Below are positions 22,455-34,400 of a stretch of DNA of 64,000 bases, piece by piece; positions within the stretch are counted from its first letter, which is position 1, and each line of letters begins with the position of its first letter. The notes below the pieces were generated by a model. That model searched no databases. It was not told the origin of the DNA and worked only from the letters and a program-made list of their open reading frames with translations. Origin of the DNA: Icerya purchasi (taxonomy: Eukaryota; Arthropoda; Insecta; Hemiptera; Monophlebidae); contig CM077116.1 of the NCBI GenBank assembly GCA_039619475.1, positions 37,645,183 to 37,709,182 on the forward strand, read 5' to 3'. The position numbers and the translations under genes are program-made.

Positions 22455-22545
22455 TTGGTTTTTTCTTTTTATTTTATTTTTTTAAGGGTTTGTCAACATG
22501 AACATTGTCCCAAGAATAATGAAACACAGGGGCAAGAGATACTCG
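22455..22545 (-). mobile_element. LINE-A 3'-end relic
   Basis: A T-rich run followed by GGGTTTGTCAACATGAACATTG and CCCAAGAATAATG resembles, on the minus strand, the 3' untranslated end of the other LINE-A copies (GTCAAC, then GGACCATTGCCCAGACACAATG in complement). Only the last ~80 bp of the element remain. Modest similarity. Confidence 0.4.
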
Positions 22546-23143
22546 GATATAGCCAACAGAAAGAAATCATTAAAATGAAAATTTTTCTTAAAACCATTAT
22601 TTCCGTATAAAACGGTACTTAGAAAAATTATCATCCCCTTTTACGCATCGAAATTAAAACTTCTTGCAGATATTTTCCGTTTCCAGTTTTTATTTAGGTT
22701 TATAACTCTCCCTGCTAGCCTCAGCATTATTCAACTGTTTTATTTTTGTTTTTTTTTTTTTTGTATTCAACTTGATAATTTTTTCCCGATACGATTTTGT
22801 TTTAGTTTCTAAATTAAAGATTCTGATAATTTTTTATCAACTTCGCGAGACAAATTTAATTAACTTTCGTTTAGTTTTATAATTTTTCAAATTAATTTTC
22901 GCCCATCAAGCAATTAAAAACATTTCTTAATTTGTTCCGAGAGCTGATCGTTTCGTTATTAACACTGTTTACATTAGTCAATTTTTTTGCGAGTGTTTCT
23001 TTATCGGTAAACCGGTTATTTTTTTCATGACGTTTGCATAAAAATACCTAATTATTTCGAACTAATTAATTCGTCGAATTGTGTCACTATTTCTGTGTAT
23101 TATTCATAATTTTTTCTACATCTTCATAAGTTCCATTAAGTCT
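22546..23143. other. AT-rich stretch, nothing recognised
   Basis: No ORF over 60 codons and no repeat recognised; T-rich tracts only. Confidence 0.45.
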
Positions 23144-23156
23144 AAGTTGGCGGATT
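23144..23156. repeat. 13-bp target site duplication AAGTTGGCGGATT (left)
   Basis: Identical to 24911-24923, which directly follows the poly(A) of LINE-A copy 2. The length and the position next to the tail are typical of target-primed reverse transcription. Confidence 0.92.
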
Positions 23157-24881
23157 TGAACAGTCCCTATCTTCTATTCACCTTTCTGTTTCTCCTTCTA
23201 AATCCTCTTCTATGGTTTTTACTCTCCGCCCCTACAATTCCACATTAGTCAACCTATCCCTGAATCAAGTTTCCCTTCCCCGTGTTATTTGCTGCTGCTA
23301 TCTTGGTATTTACCTTAATAGTCGTCTGACCTTCTCTGAGCATATTGACCACCTTTCTTGTTCTGCCGTTAAAAGACTGAACTTGCTAAAATCCTTGTCT
23401 CCAACCAAATGGGGAGGTGATCCTCATCTGCTCATTTCCCTGTATACATCCATTATTCGCTCCAAGTTTGATTACTGCTCTTTTATCTATGGTTGTGCCT
23501 CCAGATCCCTTCTTTCCAAATTAGATATAATACAAAACTCCTGTCTCCGTCTTTGCCTCGGTGCTCTCAAATCCTCTCCCATTTCAGCAATGCTCGCGGA
23601 ATCTAGAATACCTCCCCTCTCAGTTCGAAGGTCTTATTTGGGCTATCGATTCCTTTCCAAACGTTTACCTTTCACTTCGTCTCAACTTATTCCTTCCTTC
23701 ATTTACATTGCCAAGAACTGGCGTTTTGTTTCTAATAAAATCCCTATCTTAGCCCCTATTTCTCAACGTCTTAGCCATTTCTCCTCCCATATTATATCCA
23801 GCAATAATCCTCCGTACTTCTCTTTCAATTATTTCGACCTCTTACACCCTCCCAAAGTACATTTTCTCCCTAAATTTTCTAAGTTTATGCCTCAGAACGT
23901 CATTAAACAGGAATTTCGCAGTACGGTCAGTTGTCTTTTTCCTTCTCATGCACTTGTTTTTACTGATGGCTCTAGAGGACCCGGTGGGGTCGGATCGTCT
24001 TTTATTCTTCCCGACTCCAATTTCTCCGAATCCTTTCGCCTCCCATCTTTCTGTTCTATTTTTACGGCCGAATTGATGGCTATCCTTCGTGCGATCATAC
24101 ATATCTCATGCAATCGTTCGTCCTCCGACTATCTAATCATTTCTGACTCCATGGGTGCTCTCCAGGCTATCAGTTCACCGCTTCCTCCTCCCTCTTCTGA
24201 CTTCTTCATTCTTCGTATACGATCTCTTATTTATAATCTTTCTTTCCATCACTCTGTACACATTGACTTACTGTGGGTTCCTGGTCACAGAGGCATCGAG
24301 GGTAATGAAATGGCGGATGCTTTGGCTCAGGTTGCTGTTCGTTCTCGCTTCTATTTTAAAAAAATCCCGGCTGTTAATCTATTACCCCTAATTAAGAAGC
24401 TTCACTTCAGATTTTGGTCGGATGTGTACCCTTCTTCTTTTTCCAACAATCGTTCCTTCTATCTTTCAATTCAACCTACACTTCCTTCTCATCCATGGTT
24501 CTCGGAGTTTCCCTCTCTTCCACGATTTATAATTTCCTCTATTGTCCGCCTGCGCTTTAATCACACACTGCTGCCCTCTTCACGCTATCGTTTCTCTTTG
24601 CTTCCCTCTCCTCATTGTCCGTTGCATCCAGATGAAGCGATGCTGATCACATTTTCTTCGAGTGCTCTGCTCTTTCTGCGGAGCGTTCTCTTTTCTATCT
24701 TCACCTTATAAAGCTGGGGCTTCTCACTCCTTACTGTGCGTCTTACATCTTGTCCCTTCCTTCCCAGTCTGTTGTTCTTGTCCTTGGTTCCTTTATTTCA
24801 GCTGTCTCCAATCGAATTAGGTTCTAGTTAGTTGTCTCTTCTTCCCATTGTGTCTGGGCAATGGTCCATAGTTGATGCGTC

Positions 24882-24910
<29 letters not shown>
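23157..24910 (+). mobile_element. LINE-A copy 2, 5'-truncated insertion with TSD
   Basis: A 1.75 kb insertion bounded by the 13-bp duplication, ending in a ~30-nt poly(A) at 24881-24910. The open frame starts at the truncation point (QSLSSIHLSV) without its own start, showing that the 5' part, including EN and the RT catalytic box, was never copied. This is the youngest-looking copy in the window. Confidence 0.92.
23161..24827 (+). pseudogene. LINE-A reverse transcriptase C-part + RNase H
   Basis: About 500 codons stay open to 24711. Order: RT thumb (VFTLRPYN, CYLGIYLNSRL, LSPTKWGGDPHLLISLYTSI, KFDYCSFIYG), a linker (IPPLSVRRSYLGYRFL), RNase H with D/E/D/D intact (FTDGSRG, TAELMAI, ISDSMG, GIEGNEMADALA) and the terminal region. 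Near 24640 the frame shifts; the other frame continues DADHIFFECSALSAER...NRIRF to the stop at 24825-24827. RNase H removes the RNA strand during reverse transcription. The YADD-bearing palm is absent, so it cannot function alone. The first ATG (23212) is internal, not a true start. Confidence 0.9.
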
Positions 24911-24915
<5 letters not shown>

Positions 24916-24923
24916 GGCGGATT
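24911..24923. repeat. 13-bp target site duplication AAGTTGGCGGATT (right)
   Basis: Partner of 23144-23156. Confidence 0.92.
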
Positions 24924-25588
24924 ATGTTAGTCTGCGATTCCTCGAATAATAATTGAAACTCCCAGGTAAAAGAGAAACAAAAACAAAAATGGACCAGCTA
25001 GTCTACTAGATGTCGTCGCGATAGTGGCTAGTAAATCGGCACATTAGGGGGATCCTAAGTTGTTTGAGTTTAGCGCGACGAGTATGAAGAATCATTAAAA
25101 ACGAAATAATCATTTAATAATACGCAAAGTCGCGTGGATGGTAATGGTAAACATGTGTATCTTCGTAATAAAAAATCCATGTAACGAGATTGCATTTGTA
25201 TTAAACATTTACAATAACAAACTTGAGTACATTTCGTATTACATGCAGAGAATATTGCCGTAGGACCTGTATAACTAAAATGGACAATATGTTATTCTAC
25301 TAAAATCTAATAAACCGTAACATTTAACTCCTTTTTGTATCTAAATTATATTAAATTTTGAAAGAACTTTTTTTTGGCCATTTGTTTTGAACTGGTCTTT
25401 GGAAAATTCAAGAACAGAAAGAGTGATAATTAGATTCGGCGCAGTTCATTACGTAATAATTTGAATGCTGTTATCTTTAATTCCCCTTTGCGTACTATGA
25501 AATAACATAAATGCCGTTTTTCAACGTTATTAATGTTTTCCTCAGTCTGACAAACAAATTGAAATACTTGAGAGATAACTAGAAATCT
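24924..25588. other. AT-rich stretch, nothing recognised
   Basis: No coding or repeat signal found between the LINE-A insertion and the Jockey-like element. Confidence 0.45.
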
Positions 25589-26871
25589 GTTTTTTTTTTT
25601 GTTTTTTTTCCATCACAACTGACCGGTTTTAGTGGTCATTTAGCGATTAATTTATTGCGATAAAGAATGTTTTGTGGAGGGGTAGTACTCAGCAGTACTC
25701 CCTCTGAACTTTATAATGGCTAGACAAGGTCTAGAGGCTTATTTCGCCACAGTCTACGTATTTCACCGGAGTTATCCAGCAGATTGTTAGCAAGTGGGTT
25801 CATATGGATGCTAAGTCGGGCAACATGTTTATTTGCTTGTTTTTTGATTTCATCCTCCACAGACATGACATTCAAGTCATTATGGAGGGTATAATTTGAG
25901 ACGTACCAGGGGGCTGCAGTAATGGTTCTCAGTACCCTATTTTGATATCGTTGTATTTTCTGTAAATTCGATGTTTTTGCGCAGCCCCACAGCTGTATAC
26001 CGTACAGCCAGATCGGTTTTAGAGCTATTTTATATAATAGAGTTTTATTGTCTAACGATAAGCCCGATCTCTTAGCTAACAACCACGACATGGTTCTAGT
26101 TTTAAACCTCAAATGCTCCATTTTTTTTTGAATGTGAGTACCCCAGGTCAGCCTAGCGTCCAAGTTCATGCCTAAATATTTTACGTTATTGGTATGTGGT
26201 ATTACGACGTTATTTATTTTGATTGGCAGGCGTTCAATTTTTCGATTTGTGAATGAAATATGCGTCGACTTACTTTCATTGACTACTATGCGCCATCGTT
26301 TTAGCCAAGTTTCCACATGCCGAAGTGACTCCTGCAGTTTTTCTATGGTTGTGTTTTCACACTTATCAACGGCCAGGATGGCTGCGTCATCCGCGTACAA
26401 AGCTACTTCTGTATTATCCAGCATCGGGAAGTCGGTCGTGTAGATCAGGTACAATATTGGACCCAGAACGCTCCCCTGTGGAACCCCGGCCCTTACCGGA
26501 AAAATATCTGAGTATTCATCGGTTATTTTCACTCGAAAATATCTTTCTCGTATATATGATTTAAATAGTAGATAGAAGGAGTGAGGAAGCAGAAGTTTAA
26601 TTTTATACAATAATCCTTGATGCCATACCCTATCGAAAGCCTGCTGGACATCCAGAAACGCGGCCGTACAAATATTCTTGTTTTCCAAGCTATTTTCAAT
26701 AATCTTTGTTAATCTGTGAACCTGTTCTATAGTGTTATGGTTCTTACGAAAACCAAATTGAAAATTGGGAATAATTGTATTGTTAGATAATATTGGAAAC
26801 AACCGTTTTAAAATTAATTTTTCTGGTGTAGCTGTTTTAATTGTACCGAAAATTTGACGCTGCATATACAT
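25589..26871 (-). pseudogene. Jockey-like LINE reverse transcriptase, 5'-truncated
   Basis: A minus-strand frame of 383 codons without a stop (26871-25720). It holds most of an RT domain: KLILKRLFPILS, FQFGFRKNH, motif A FLDVQQAFDRVWH, motif B GVPQGSVLGPILYLIY, motif C ALYADDAAILA, then KYLGMNLDARLTW, the thumb (LYKIALKPIWLYGIQLWG) and a C-terminal RYQNRVLRTITAAPWYV. This pattern is characteristic of the Jockey clade. No RNase H follows. A short 3' UTR ends in an A-rich tail (T run at 25590-25612). The endonuclease and ORF1 are missing, so it is a truncated copy, but the open RT suggests fairly recent insertion. The first ATG lies within sequence that no longer matches RT, so it is not the true start. 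Confidence 0.92.
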
Positions 26872-26973
26872 ATACTTTTAGGTACTTTCGAGAAACTTTT
26901 TAATCATTAAACATTAAAGTATGAAGAAAGTACCGACATACATAATTGTTTATGATAGTGCTACCGGATATCT
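26872..26973. other. Short spacer with a small inverted repeat
   Basis: AGGTACTTTC (26879) and GAAAGTACC (26927) are inverted copies about 50 bp apart. Significance unknown. Confidence 0.35.
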
Positions 26974-26980
26974 CTTCAAT
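26974..26980. repeat. Target duplication CTTCAAT (left) of the hAT-like element
   Basis: CTTCAAT also directly follows the element at 30392-30398. Seven bases match; hAT elements usually duplicate 8, so one base has changed or the boundary is off by one. Confidence 0.7.
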
Positions 26981-27571
26981 CAGTGGCGGATCCGCGAGGA
27001 TAGGGGACATCCGCCCCCCCAAAAAAAACCAAAACCTCTATGAAAAGATTTTTTATAAGAGAGAAACTTAATTTATGTTATATATAAAAGATTTGTATGA
27101 ATCTTATCTACGGATTTAATTATAATTAATATTTAATACTATTTTCTAGTAAAACTATTAATGTTCCTTTTTTAATCTATTTGAAACATAACTGTCGTTG
27201 ATCTTTTGCGATTTTTATTTATTTTTAATTTTAATTTTGTAATTTTAATTAAAAATAGTTCAATGAGAAATATATGTATATTTAAACTTGTTTACGAACA
27301 AAAAGAATTCGGATCGGATTACTAACAAAAATAAAAAAGAAGTAAAGTGTCTAATAAAAATACTATCTTTTTTAATATTTCTAAACTACCATTTTAGATA
27401 GAATTTTATAATTTCGTTTTATTTTTCACCCCTAAATATAAGACAAAAGTTAAATTATAAATTGTAATAATCATGTATTTTTAAAACACATTTTTATAAA
27501 TTTCTATAAAGGTCGCTATTTAATTGTCTTTATGAAACAAGGGGTATTTCTGAAATCGGTCTGGTACCATT

Positions 27572-28145
27572 TCGCCTAAAAATGGAATGACCCATAAAAA
27601 AATAAAAATAATAATAATTTGAAAAAATCAACTTGGCAATAAACGGGGTTTTATTTTAGTTTTGAGCATTCCGTATACTTATGTATGCACGGAATAATTC
27701 TAATAATATGCAACAACTTAGGAACGGTTAAACTCATCAATTTCAAAATTGGATCATAAATTGTAATTAAAATTCTCTTTGAAACCATCTATCCTTATAC
27801 CTTCAAGCTATTACCCTGGGCGGCGAAAAGCCGGAAAAACTGTCAAAACTATATAATACATATATTAAAACGACCTCAAAAATCACCCTTAAAATATTCA
27901 TTATTCATCGCCAAATATCTCTTTTAAAAGAGAAATTCAAAATACAAAACAAAACGCAGAAATTTTTTCATAAAGTTAAAAAATTACGGTTAAAAATGAT
28001 TTAACCCCATCCGTTTGAGCCAAAACGTAAAAAAAATTATGTTCCCGTACGTAATAGCTCAAGTAAAAAAGTTGAAATCGCCTAAAAATGGAATGACCCA
28101 TAAAAAAAAATAATAATAATAATTTGAAAAAATCAACTGGGCAAC
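27572..28145. repeat. 66-bp direct duplication flanking the hairpin repeat copy B
   Basis: CGCCTAAAAATGGAATGACC...TTTGAAAAAATCAACTxGGCAA occurs at 27572-27639 and at 28079-28144, bracketing 27641-28078. That is too long for a transposition TSD, so I favour a segmental duplication. In the second genomic copy only the right-hand unit is present (39545-39610). Confidence 0.75.
27641..28020 (+). repeat. Hairpin repeat family, copy B
   Basis: Begins AAACGGGGTTTTATTTTAG, then the hairpin ATTCCGTATAC...GTATGCACGGAAT. Relative to copy C (39072) it lacks 35 bp (the AGATGGTTTAGAAACGAC segment) directly after CTAATA. Otherwise nearly identical to copy C. Confidence 0.8.
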
Positions 28146-29385
28146 ACGGTCACGTTTGGTAGGCAGAAAAAAGGATAAAACAAACGGTTAGTAAAACGAA
28201 AGAGTGTCCTCAGTTTCCTTTTGTCCTACGTTCTTCCTTCTTGATGGGTAATCGTCCGTCGCTGACAAGCCCAATAAAAAAGTAAAAAAAACGAAAGAGA
28301 CCGATAAATAGCATAGTTGAAAGGTGCATACGTGCGATTTTGTGACGCGCGATAATGAATTGCCATTGCTTGATGGTAGCATTGGTAAAAATGCGTACGG
28401 ACAAATTAGTATATGGTAAATTTCCGGTTATTTTTTTGTTTCTCCGGTAAATAATTTGATATCTAATTCGAATTTAATCGTAGATAAATATACCTGCACA
28501 CATTTCTTAGTGTTATTTCGCGCCGATCACTCTGCCTTTTTGCCTTTTCGGGTTTTTTTATCAAAAAAACTTCTTCCGGCTCGATGTAGCTCGGTACGCA
28601 TTTGAAACGCCCATACCGCCAGCAAATGTTCTATCACCGCTTCTCGGCCACACACAACAACACTAGTTGGCTACCCCGGCGCAGCGGTCAGATCCTTCGA
28701 TTTTTTAACCGAGAAAGTATCTTTGACAAACAATGCCACGTTTGCCCGCTGCCGAGACCGCCCGAGAAATTGAATGATTGTTACCCAAATTTTATTATTT
28801 TGCTAGCTCGGACAGTGTCATTAAAGGTCGTAAGAAATGCCAAATTCGTCTCAATATGCGGAAAATCACCGCATACTGACTGCTTTACGCTATGAAGTCG
28901 TAATTTGTTTTGGCTTGGGTCTTATGCGTATTCTGAAGGAAACTCTATTCTTGTATCTTAAATATTATAAGTTGTCGCTTGTGAATAAAACAAAAATTTT
29001 GAGTCAGTCTAATATAATAATGGATGTATCATTTATAAAAACAAATCGAGCAGGTAAATAATATATATATCTAATATTTGTATATTGAAATATTTATTGC
29101 AAATTACGTTTCAAGTGAAATGGTATTCAATTAGGTTTCGGCACCAGAGAATAACAGAAATTGTTATCCATTAAAAAATTATTCCTGCTCAATTGCTATA
29201 AATTTTTGTTCTGTACGTCAGAAGTATATTATAAAATATTTGGTTAATTGAATAGCGTCTTTTTATATTCCTTTTTCCTTTTTGTAATGTTAAATCGTAA
29301 TCTTTTGGCAATTTATTAAATTAAGAAATTTTAAATAGTAAAATAGAAAGTTTTTTTTCTTTATCTTTTTTTGGATTTGCCGAAA
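28021..29385. repeat. Segment duplicated at 39487-40860
   Basis: Matches the later copy at a constant offset of 11466, with only scattered substitutions and no indel from about 27.7 to 29.06 kb. Four small ORFs (64, 64, 97 and 74 codons at 28188-29061) recur in both copies, but identity reflects recent duplication and they match nothing I recognise, so I do not call genes. The GC-richer piece 28600-28780 might be the old 5' end of a transposase gene or captured host sequence (inference). Confidence 0.8.
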
Positions 29386-29919
29386 AATGGAGTCTGAACC
29401 AGTAAAATGGTCGATTCACATGAATATGAGTTATGCGCGAACAAACATAAGAAAAAAACATACGCTACGAACATACATATAATCTCTTTTTTTTTGTAAG
29501 TCGGAAAAAATTAAAAATTAGAGACAAGTTTATTGACTTATAAAAAAATTGAAGTATACTATTAGATTAATAAGTAATTTTTGCTTAATATTAACTTTAA
29601 TTTTCTTTTATTAACTTTTTAAGTACACCTTCTTTTTAATGGGTGTAATCGTCTGCTGCTGACAAGTCTAACGCAATAAAGAAAAAGCAAATAAACAAAT
29701 GAATACACTTTCTGCCTCTTTTTAAGATTTAAAAAGGAAATATTCGAAACAAATTTCTGTTCAAAAAAAGGAATTAAGAAAACGAAAAAAATTATTCTGT
29801 TTGTTTTTTAACGAGGAACTTAGATAAAACTAGCATAAATGTGCATTGTTTTCAATTTGTAATAAAAGCGTTTGTTCGTTTACAACTCTTTATCTAGATC
29901 ATTTTTCCTTCTTTTTTTC

Positions 29920-30310
29920 TGGCACTCCGAACACTTCAATGTTCATATCACACTAGACAGCAATAAGGCTTTTATATACTGACTGATAAGGCGGGTGGGA
30001 TTTATACAGCACTGGACTTAGAATGGAATAACTCGCAAATATTAATGGGAGTCGTCATTTCGCGTACATTTATATTAAACATTTTAGCTGTATTTTTTCA
30101 CTTGTGATTTTCATATGAACCTTTTTTGTTGTTTTTCGAAAAGAAAAGATTAACAGCGGAATCAAATAGAAAAAAAAATGATGCGTTTAGTCTGTTTAAA
30201 ATTCGAATGACGCGCTGTTGCCAACACGAAATTATTCGTTTGTTTGTTTGACTTTTTTTTATTACCTGAGTAACCGAAACCTTAAATTTAGGCTAAATGG
30301 GAAGTCACCC
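29920..30310. repeat. Second block shared with the 41 kb copy
   Basis: CTCCGAACACTTCAATGTTC... through GAAACCTTAAATTT matches 41220-41590 with several differences. The stretch between the two shared blocks (29386-29920 against 40861-41210) does not align, so one copy has had a replacement. Confidence 0.75.
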
Positions 30311-30391
30311 TCAAATCTACTGCCTACCGTAGAAGACTTTACATAATTATGTAATCCCGGTCCTCCAAATGTCCTTCTGGATCCGCCCCTG

Positions 30392-30398
30392 CTTCAAT
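30392..30398. repeat. Target duplication CTTCAAT (right) of the hAT-like element
   Basis: Partner of 26974-26980. Confidence 0.7.
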
Positions 30399-31206
30399 GA
30401 TGGTATTATCCCATCTAAATATTAAAAGCTTTTATAAAAGTCGTAAGAGATCTATAAAATGAATAAAACCGCGAAAGATAATCAGCTATTTTGCTGTATC
30501 ATAGTCTTCGCCACAGCATTATGGCGTTTTTTTTTTGAAAAATATAAGTTGTAAACTATTCGCTAGTTTATTAATAATACGTAATACTACGGAATCTCTA
30601 TCGTTTTGTTCGTGGAAATCAGTTAGCAGAATTAAAACGCTCAAACGCTGTACATAAATGTCATATTTTAGAATAAAAGCAAATTAACGCGTTCCCGATT
30701 TCTTTATAATTCATACTTTAAATGAACATTTTTCGGGTACAGGCTACGAAATAGCACGAATGCGTACAATGTTGTTTTATATTATTCCGCACAAACTTAA
30801 TGCGTAGAAAATAACTTTAGAGAACTGAAAATCCACCTTATTATTTATTTTGTCCCCGGAGCTTTTAGTTGCAAACTGTAGTTACGGCTTTAATTGTCAA
30901 AACTATAGCATTCGGGGAACGGCTGCAATTAGTCAAGGCAGCCAGTAACGATAAGATAAATAGTTATGCATTTCGATTGAAGATAAAGAATGTACAAAGA
31001 AACGAAAAGATCAGAACGAAGGATGAATGATTCAGATGAGTGTGTTGCTCGATGCCCAATCATAACGACTTCTTTCTTTAATCCCATCTGATGATTTGAG
31101 CGCGGTTCCGCTGCTTGCTTGATTCGTCTAGAAGGATTGTTAATACTCCGTAGAATGTTAAACATCAGCGTGTGCCGGTCAGGTTGTAACCGCTATTCTA
31201 CGTGAC
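30399..31206. other. Stretch without a recognised gene
   Basis: No RNA gene, repeat or convincing ORF. The minus-strand 78-codon ORF at 30929-31165 has no recognisable motif. Confidence 0.4.
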
Positions 31207-31475
31207 TTGGGATCCATAAAATTTTGTTGCGCTTTGAGAAAGGGTATGGTCATAACTGTGGCAATGCGGTTAAGGAAAAAAATAGACTCCTATCTAAAGC
31301 AAAACGACATCCAACGCGAGAAAACCTCAAAAACTTCAAAATTGCTCGGGCAAAGTATAGACGTTTCCTTAAAAAAAAATCAGCCGTGGATTCAGTTTAC
31401 GTCAACGTTCAATTCCAGGACTCTAATCAAGACGGTATGGAATAAAATCAAAAAAATGCGATCTAACAAATAATC
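31207..31475 (+). pseudogene. LINE relic: linker between endonuclease and RT
   Basis: Two overlapping frames carry successive parts of one protein. Frame 31224 has CGNAVKEKNRLLSKAKRHPT, then FKIARAKYRRFLKKK; frame 31207 continues WIQFTSTFNSRTLIKTVWNKI. The pattern 'KxxRxxPTxENLxxFKxARAxxRRxLKxxK-SWxxFxSxxN..TPxxxVWNxIxKM' is the typical segment just before the RT of Jockey- and I-type LINEs. A frameshift sits near 31370. Nothing recognisable of RT follows, so only ~260 bp remain. Confidence 0.7.
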
Positions 31476-34400
31476 GATCGATTGGGCAGTGTCAAAGTAA
31501 TTCGGGGCGTCGCCATAAAAATGAATCAGTTACATTAATTTACTATTGCGTAGACTTATTATTGCGATAAACATGTAATAATAGAAAATAAGCGTGGTGT
31601 AAACGGCTTGAATAATGGTTAAAAGTTTCTCATAAACGTCAAAAACTTTTGCTACAGCGGCGTGATAATAAATGAGAATTACGCGCGTATTATATTATAT
31701 ACTAAAGTTTCTTCACATTTTTCTTCGTAACTATTTATTCATTTATTTTACATAAAAATATGCGATCGGCTTTAGTCCTTCTACACTGATCATTCGTACA
31801 AATATATATTTACCGATAACTAAAATGATCCGTACAAAAATATTGCAACCTGTACACATTCGCAAAGCAATCATGTAGAAATGTATCGTTAGATTTAGAA
31901 AAACAATAACAACTGCACGAATTAGCCTTGACGAATAAAACAAGTAAAATACGATCAAGATTGCGCCGTTTGTGCGGCTTTTAGAATTATCGTAACTAAA
32001 AAAACTGTAACTGAAGTGAACATGTACTGTAGAATGTGCTGTGTATGTGCTCTGTTGACGTTGACCGGAACTGAGCTTATTTTTGAACGGAACTGAGGAA
32101 GAAACGCGAAACTCTAACAGGCCTAATTACTCTTTGTATTTTAGAAAGAATATAATTGCCATTGATTTACCTTTGCGTCAGGCACAAATTTCAGCTATTT
32201 TTCTTCCATCCGTCAGAGTTTTATAATTCGTAACGATAACAAATTTTTGATAGTTTGTATATTTCGGCTGATAGTGAAAACATTTATGATGGATTTTAAG
32301 AAGCGTGGAATTGAATTTTTCCTATAATTTCCTTGTACTTGCGAACCCAAATTGTAGAGCAATATTTCTAATTCAGATCAACGAGGCTAAAGAAGAACAA
32401 GTGTGTTTTTATCTGGAAATAGTTTGGAATTGCGAATAACAGATTCTTTTTTTTAATTCTCGTAACTCTGCCAGAATGGAATATCTTCCTATCCGTAGAT
32501 CTTACGTGCATACTCTACGCTAAGTGAAATCCAATTGTCGCTCGCTTCATCTCCATTTGTCTTCTAGCAAGCTTCCGGTTTTCCCGTTTTAAATTTTCGG
32601 ACATCATTCAGCGATGCCCTATTTGTTCCCTCATACTGAACTTCGACCGATAAACTTAACTCTGTATTTCGAAATTACACTCTCGTTTTCGTCTAAAGTA
32701 ATCGAAGACGTCGTTTACATCCTTTATAAAAAAATCATTCAGTTTCGCCCGATTCTATTTATTACGCAGAGTCATTGGCAATTTTACACGCAACTGAAGT
32801 TGTTTCTTGACCGCGCGACAAGTTATTTATAACATCGGATTGTTAAAACGTTCTTATTCACAAATCGCTGATCCAGTCGTTCTTCGCAAACGATTTTTAA
32901 TCTCTATCTTCGCTCCATCCAGATGATCGTTTTCTTCTAGGCTATGGTCACTCTGGAACCAAATGAAATGGTTCATTTTCTCTGTAATTTTTGTCGGACA
33001 TCTCAAGGGAATTACTAAACATCGCCAAGAAGATTCAGAAATAGGCTTTTCTTTACGTCCTTTTTAAGAACTTAAACCGCTCTTTATCTTGTCAACTTTA
33101 TCCACTACGTCATTCATGATTTTTCCCGATTTTCCACATTCTCCGTGTAGTTTGTTTTTTTTTGGCCACCGATGGCTCCCTCCTTTAACGCTTTTCCATT
33201 GTGCCTTCTCCGCTTTATCTTTTTTGTCCTGGTAACAGTTCTCCATTGTAGATCGTCCTTTCTTACTGTTTTCTTTTTGGTCAAAAGACACAAACTCTCT
33301 CGCTATTCAGAAAACTTTATTCTCACTCCTTATCGCACATTTCCTTATATTTGGGTTGCTTCCGTTATATAAGTTCATTTATTTGTTCATTATCATACCA
33401 GAATTCGGTTTCATCTTTTTGGAAGATTCTCATATCGTATAAGTGACACAAACGGTAAACATAAATTTTTAACACCTTTATTTCGTTTCTTTCGTGAATT
33501 ATTTCTTTATTCCGCCTTCTACCCCGGTGGTCATGGTTTCACTAAGTTAAAAAGTACGACTCCAGCAGTGGCACTGTGTTCTAGTCGTAGAGCAGCTATG
33601 TACTTGCTCGCTTACTCCTAGTCATTTTCCGTGCATTATGAACTTATAGCGTACTGTCACCAGAGTGCTGTCGAGTTTCAGCTCATAACCACAGCAGACA
33701 TACATTATTTGTTAAAAAATGATCAATCGACTTTGCTGCATTTTTTGTCGCGCAATTCCCCTCTGTCATTTCGTTATTTTTCCGTTCTGAATTAAGTTAG
33801 TTGTTGATTTTCTTTGATTTTTTCCTTTACGATCTCTCAATTCTTAATTTTCCGCTAAGAAAATTATCCTCCTTTTGTTTTTTTCGTATGAATCCACTAC
33901 TATTGCTTTGTTTGTCTTTATTCAAGGTCATATTTGTCTTCCTTTTAATTTTTCAGCTTCCTTATCTTCACCTTATTATTTTCTTCCTTTAAATTTTTAT
34001 CGGTAATTTAATAACAACGCGAAGAAAAAAAAGAAGAGATCTTTAAAGTTTTTCTCAGCAGCATTATTTCCTTTTCATAGGATCCCTTACGGTTTTCCGT
34101 CAGTCTGCTGTAAAGTCGCTCGTCGTTAATTCATCTTTCCACTGAAATTCATTATTTTTCACTATTGTTAAGCCGTACCGTATCAAAATCTGCATTTTCT
34201 TTCTTCCGTTCTGCGGTTAAACCGATTTTAGCTACTAATTTTGGTTACTGTTAAAAACGGAAGGTTAAATCGGTATCAAAATTTCAATAAGCGAGATCTA
34301 AAAGTTCAATCGGCTACCAGCACGAAGGTCACACACACACACTCTTGAGGTTGATGTCGAGTATGTATAGAAGAATAACGAAGAATTTAAAGTAATCGAC

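Larger units (their letters stand above)
26981..30391. mobile_element. 3.4 kb non-autonomous hAT-like transposon
   Basis: The left end CAGTGGCGGATCC and the right end GGATCCGCCCCTG are inverted copies with one mismatch. They are flanked by CTTCAAT on both sides. CAGNGGCGGATCC is a common terminus type of hAT elements (family knowledge). No transposase (BED finger or hATC dimerisation region) is readable; the ORFs inside are all under 100 codons. It carries a copy of the hairpin repeat family, a ~66-bp direct duplication (27572 and 28079) and a segment duplicated at 39.07-41.64 kb. Likely mobilised in trans, or dead. Confidence 0.75.

Noticed and set aside
28188..29061. Four small ORFs conserved between 28.2-29.1 and 39.65-40.5 kb
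   Set aside because: The whole DNA segment is duplicated with almost no changes, so ORF conservation carries no information; no motif is recognisable.
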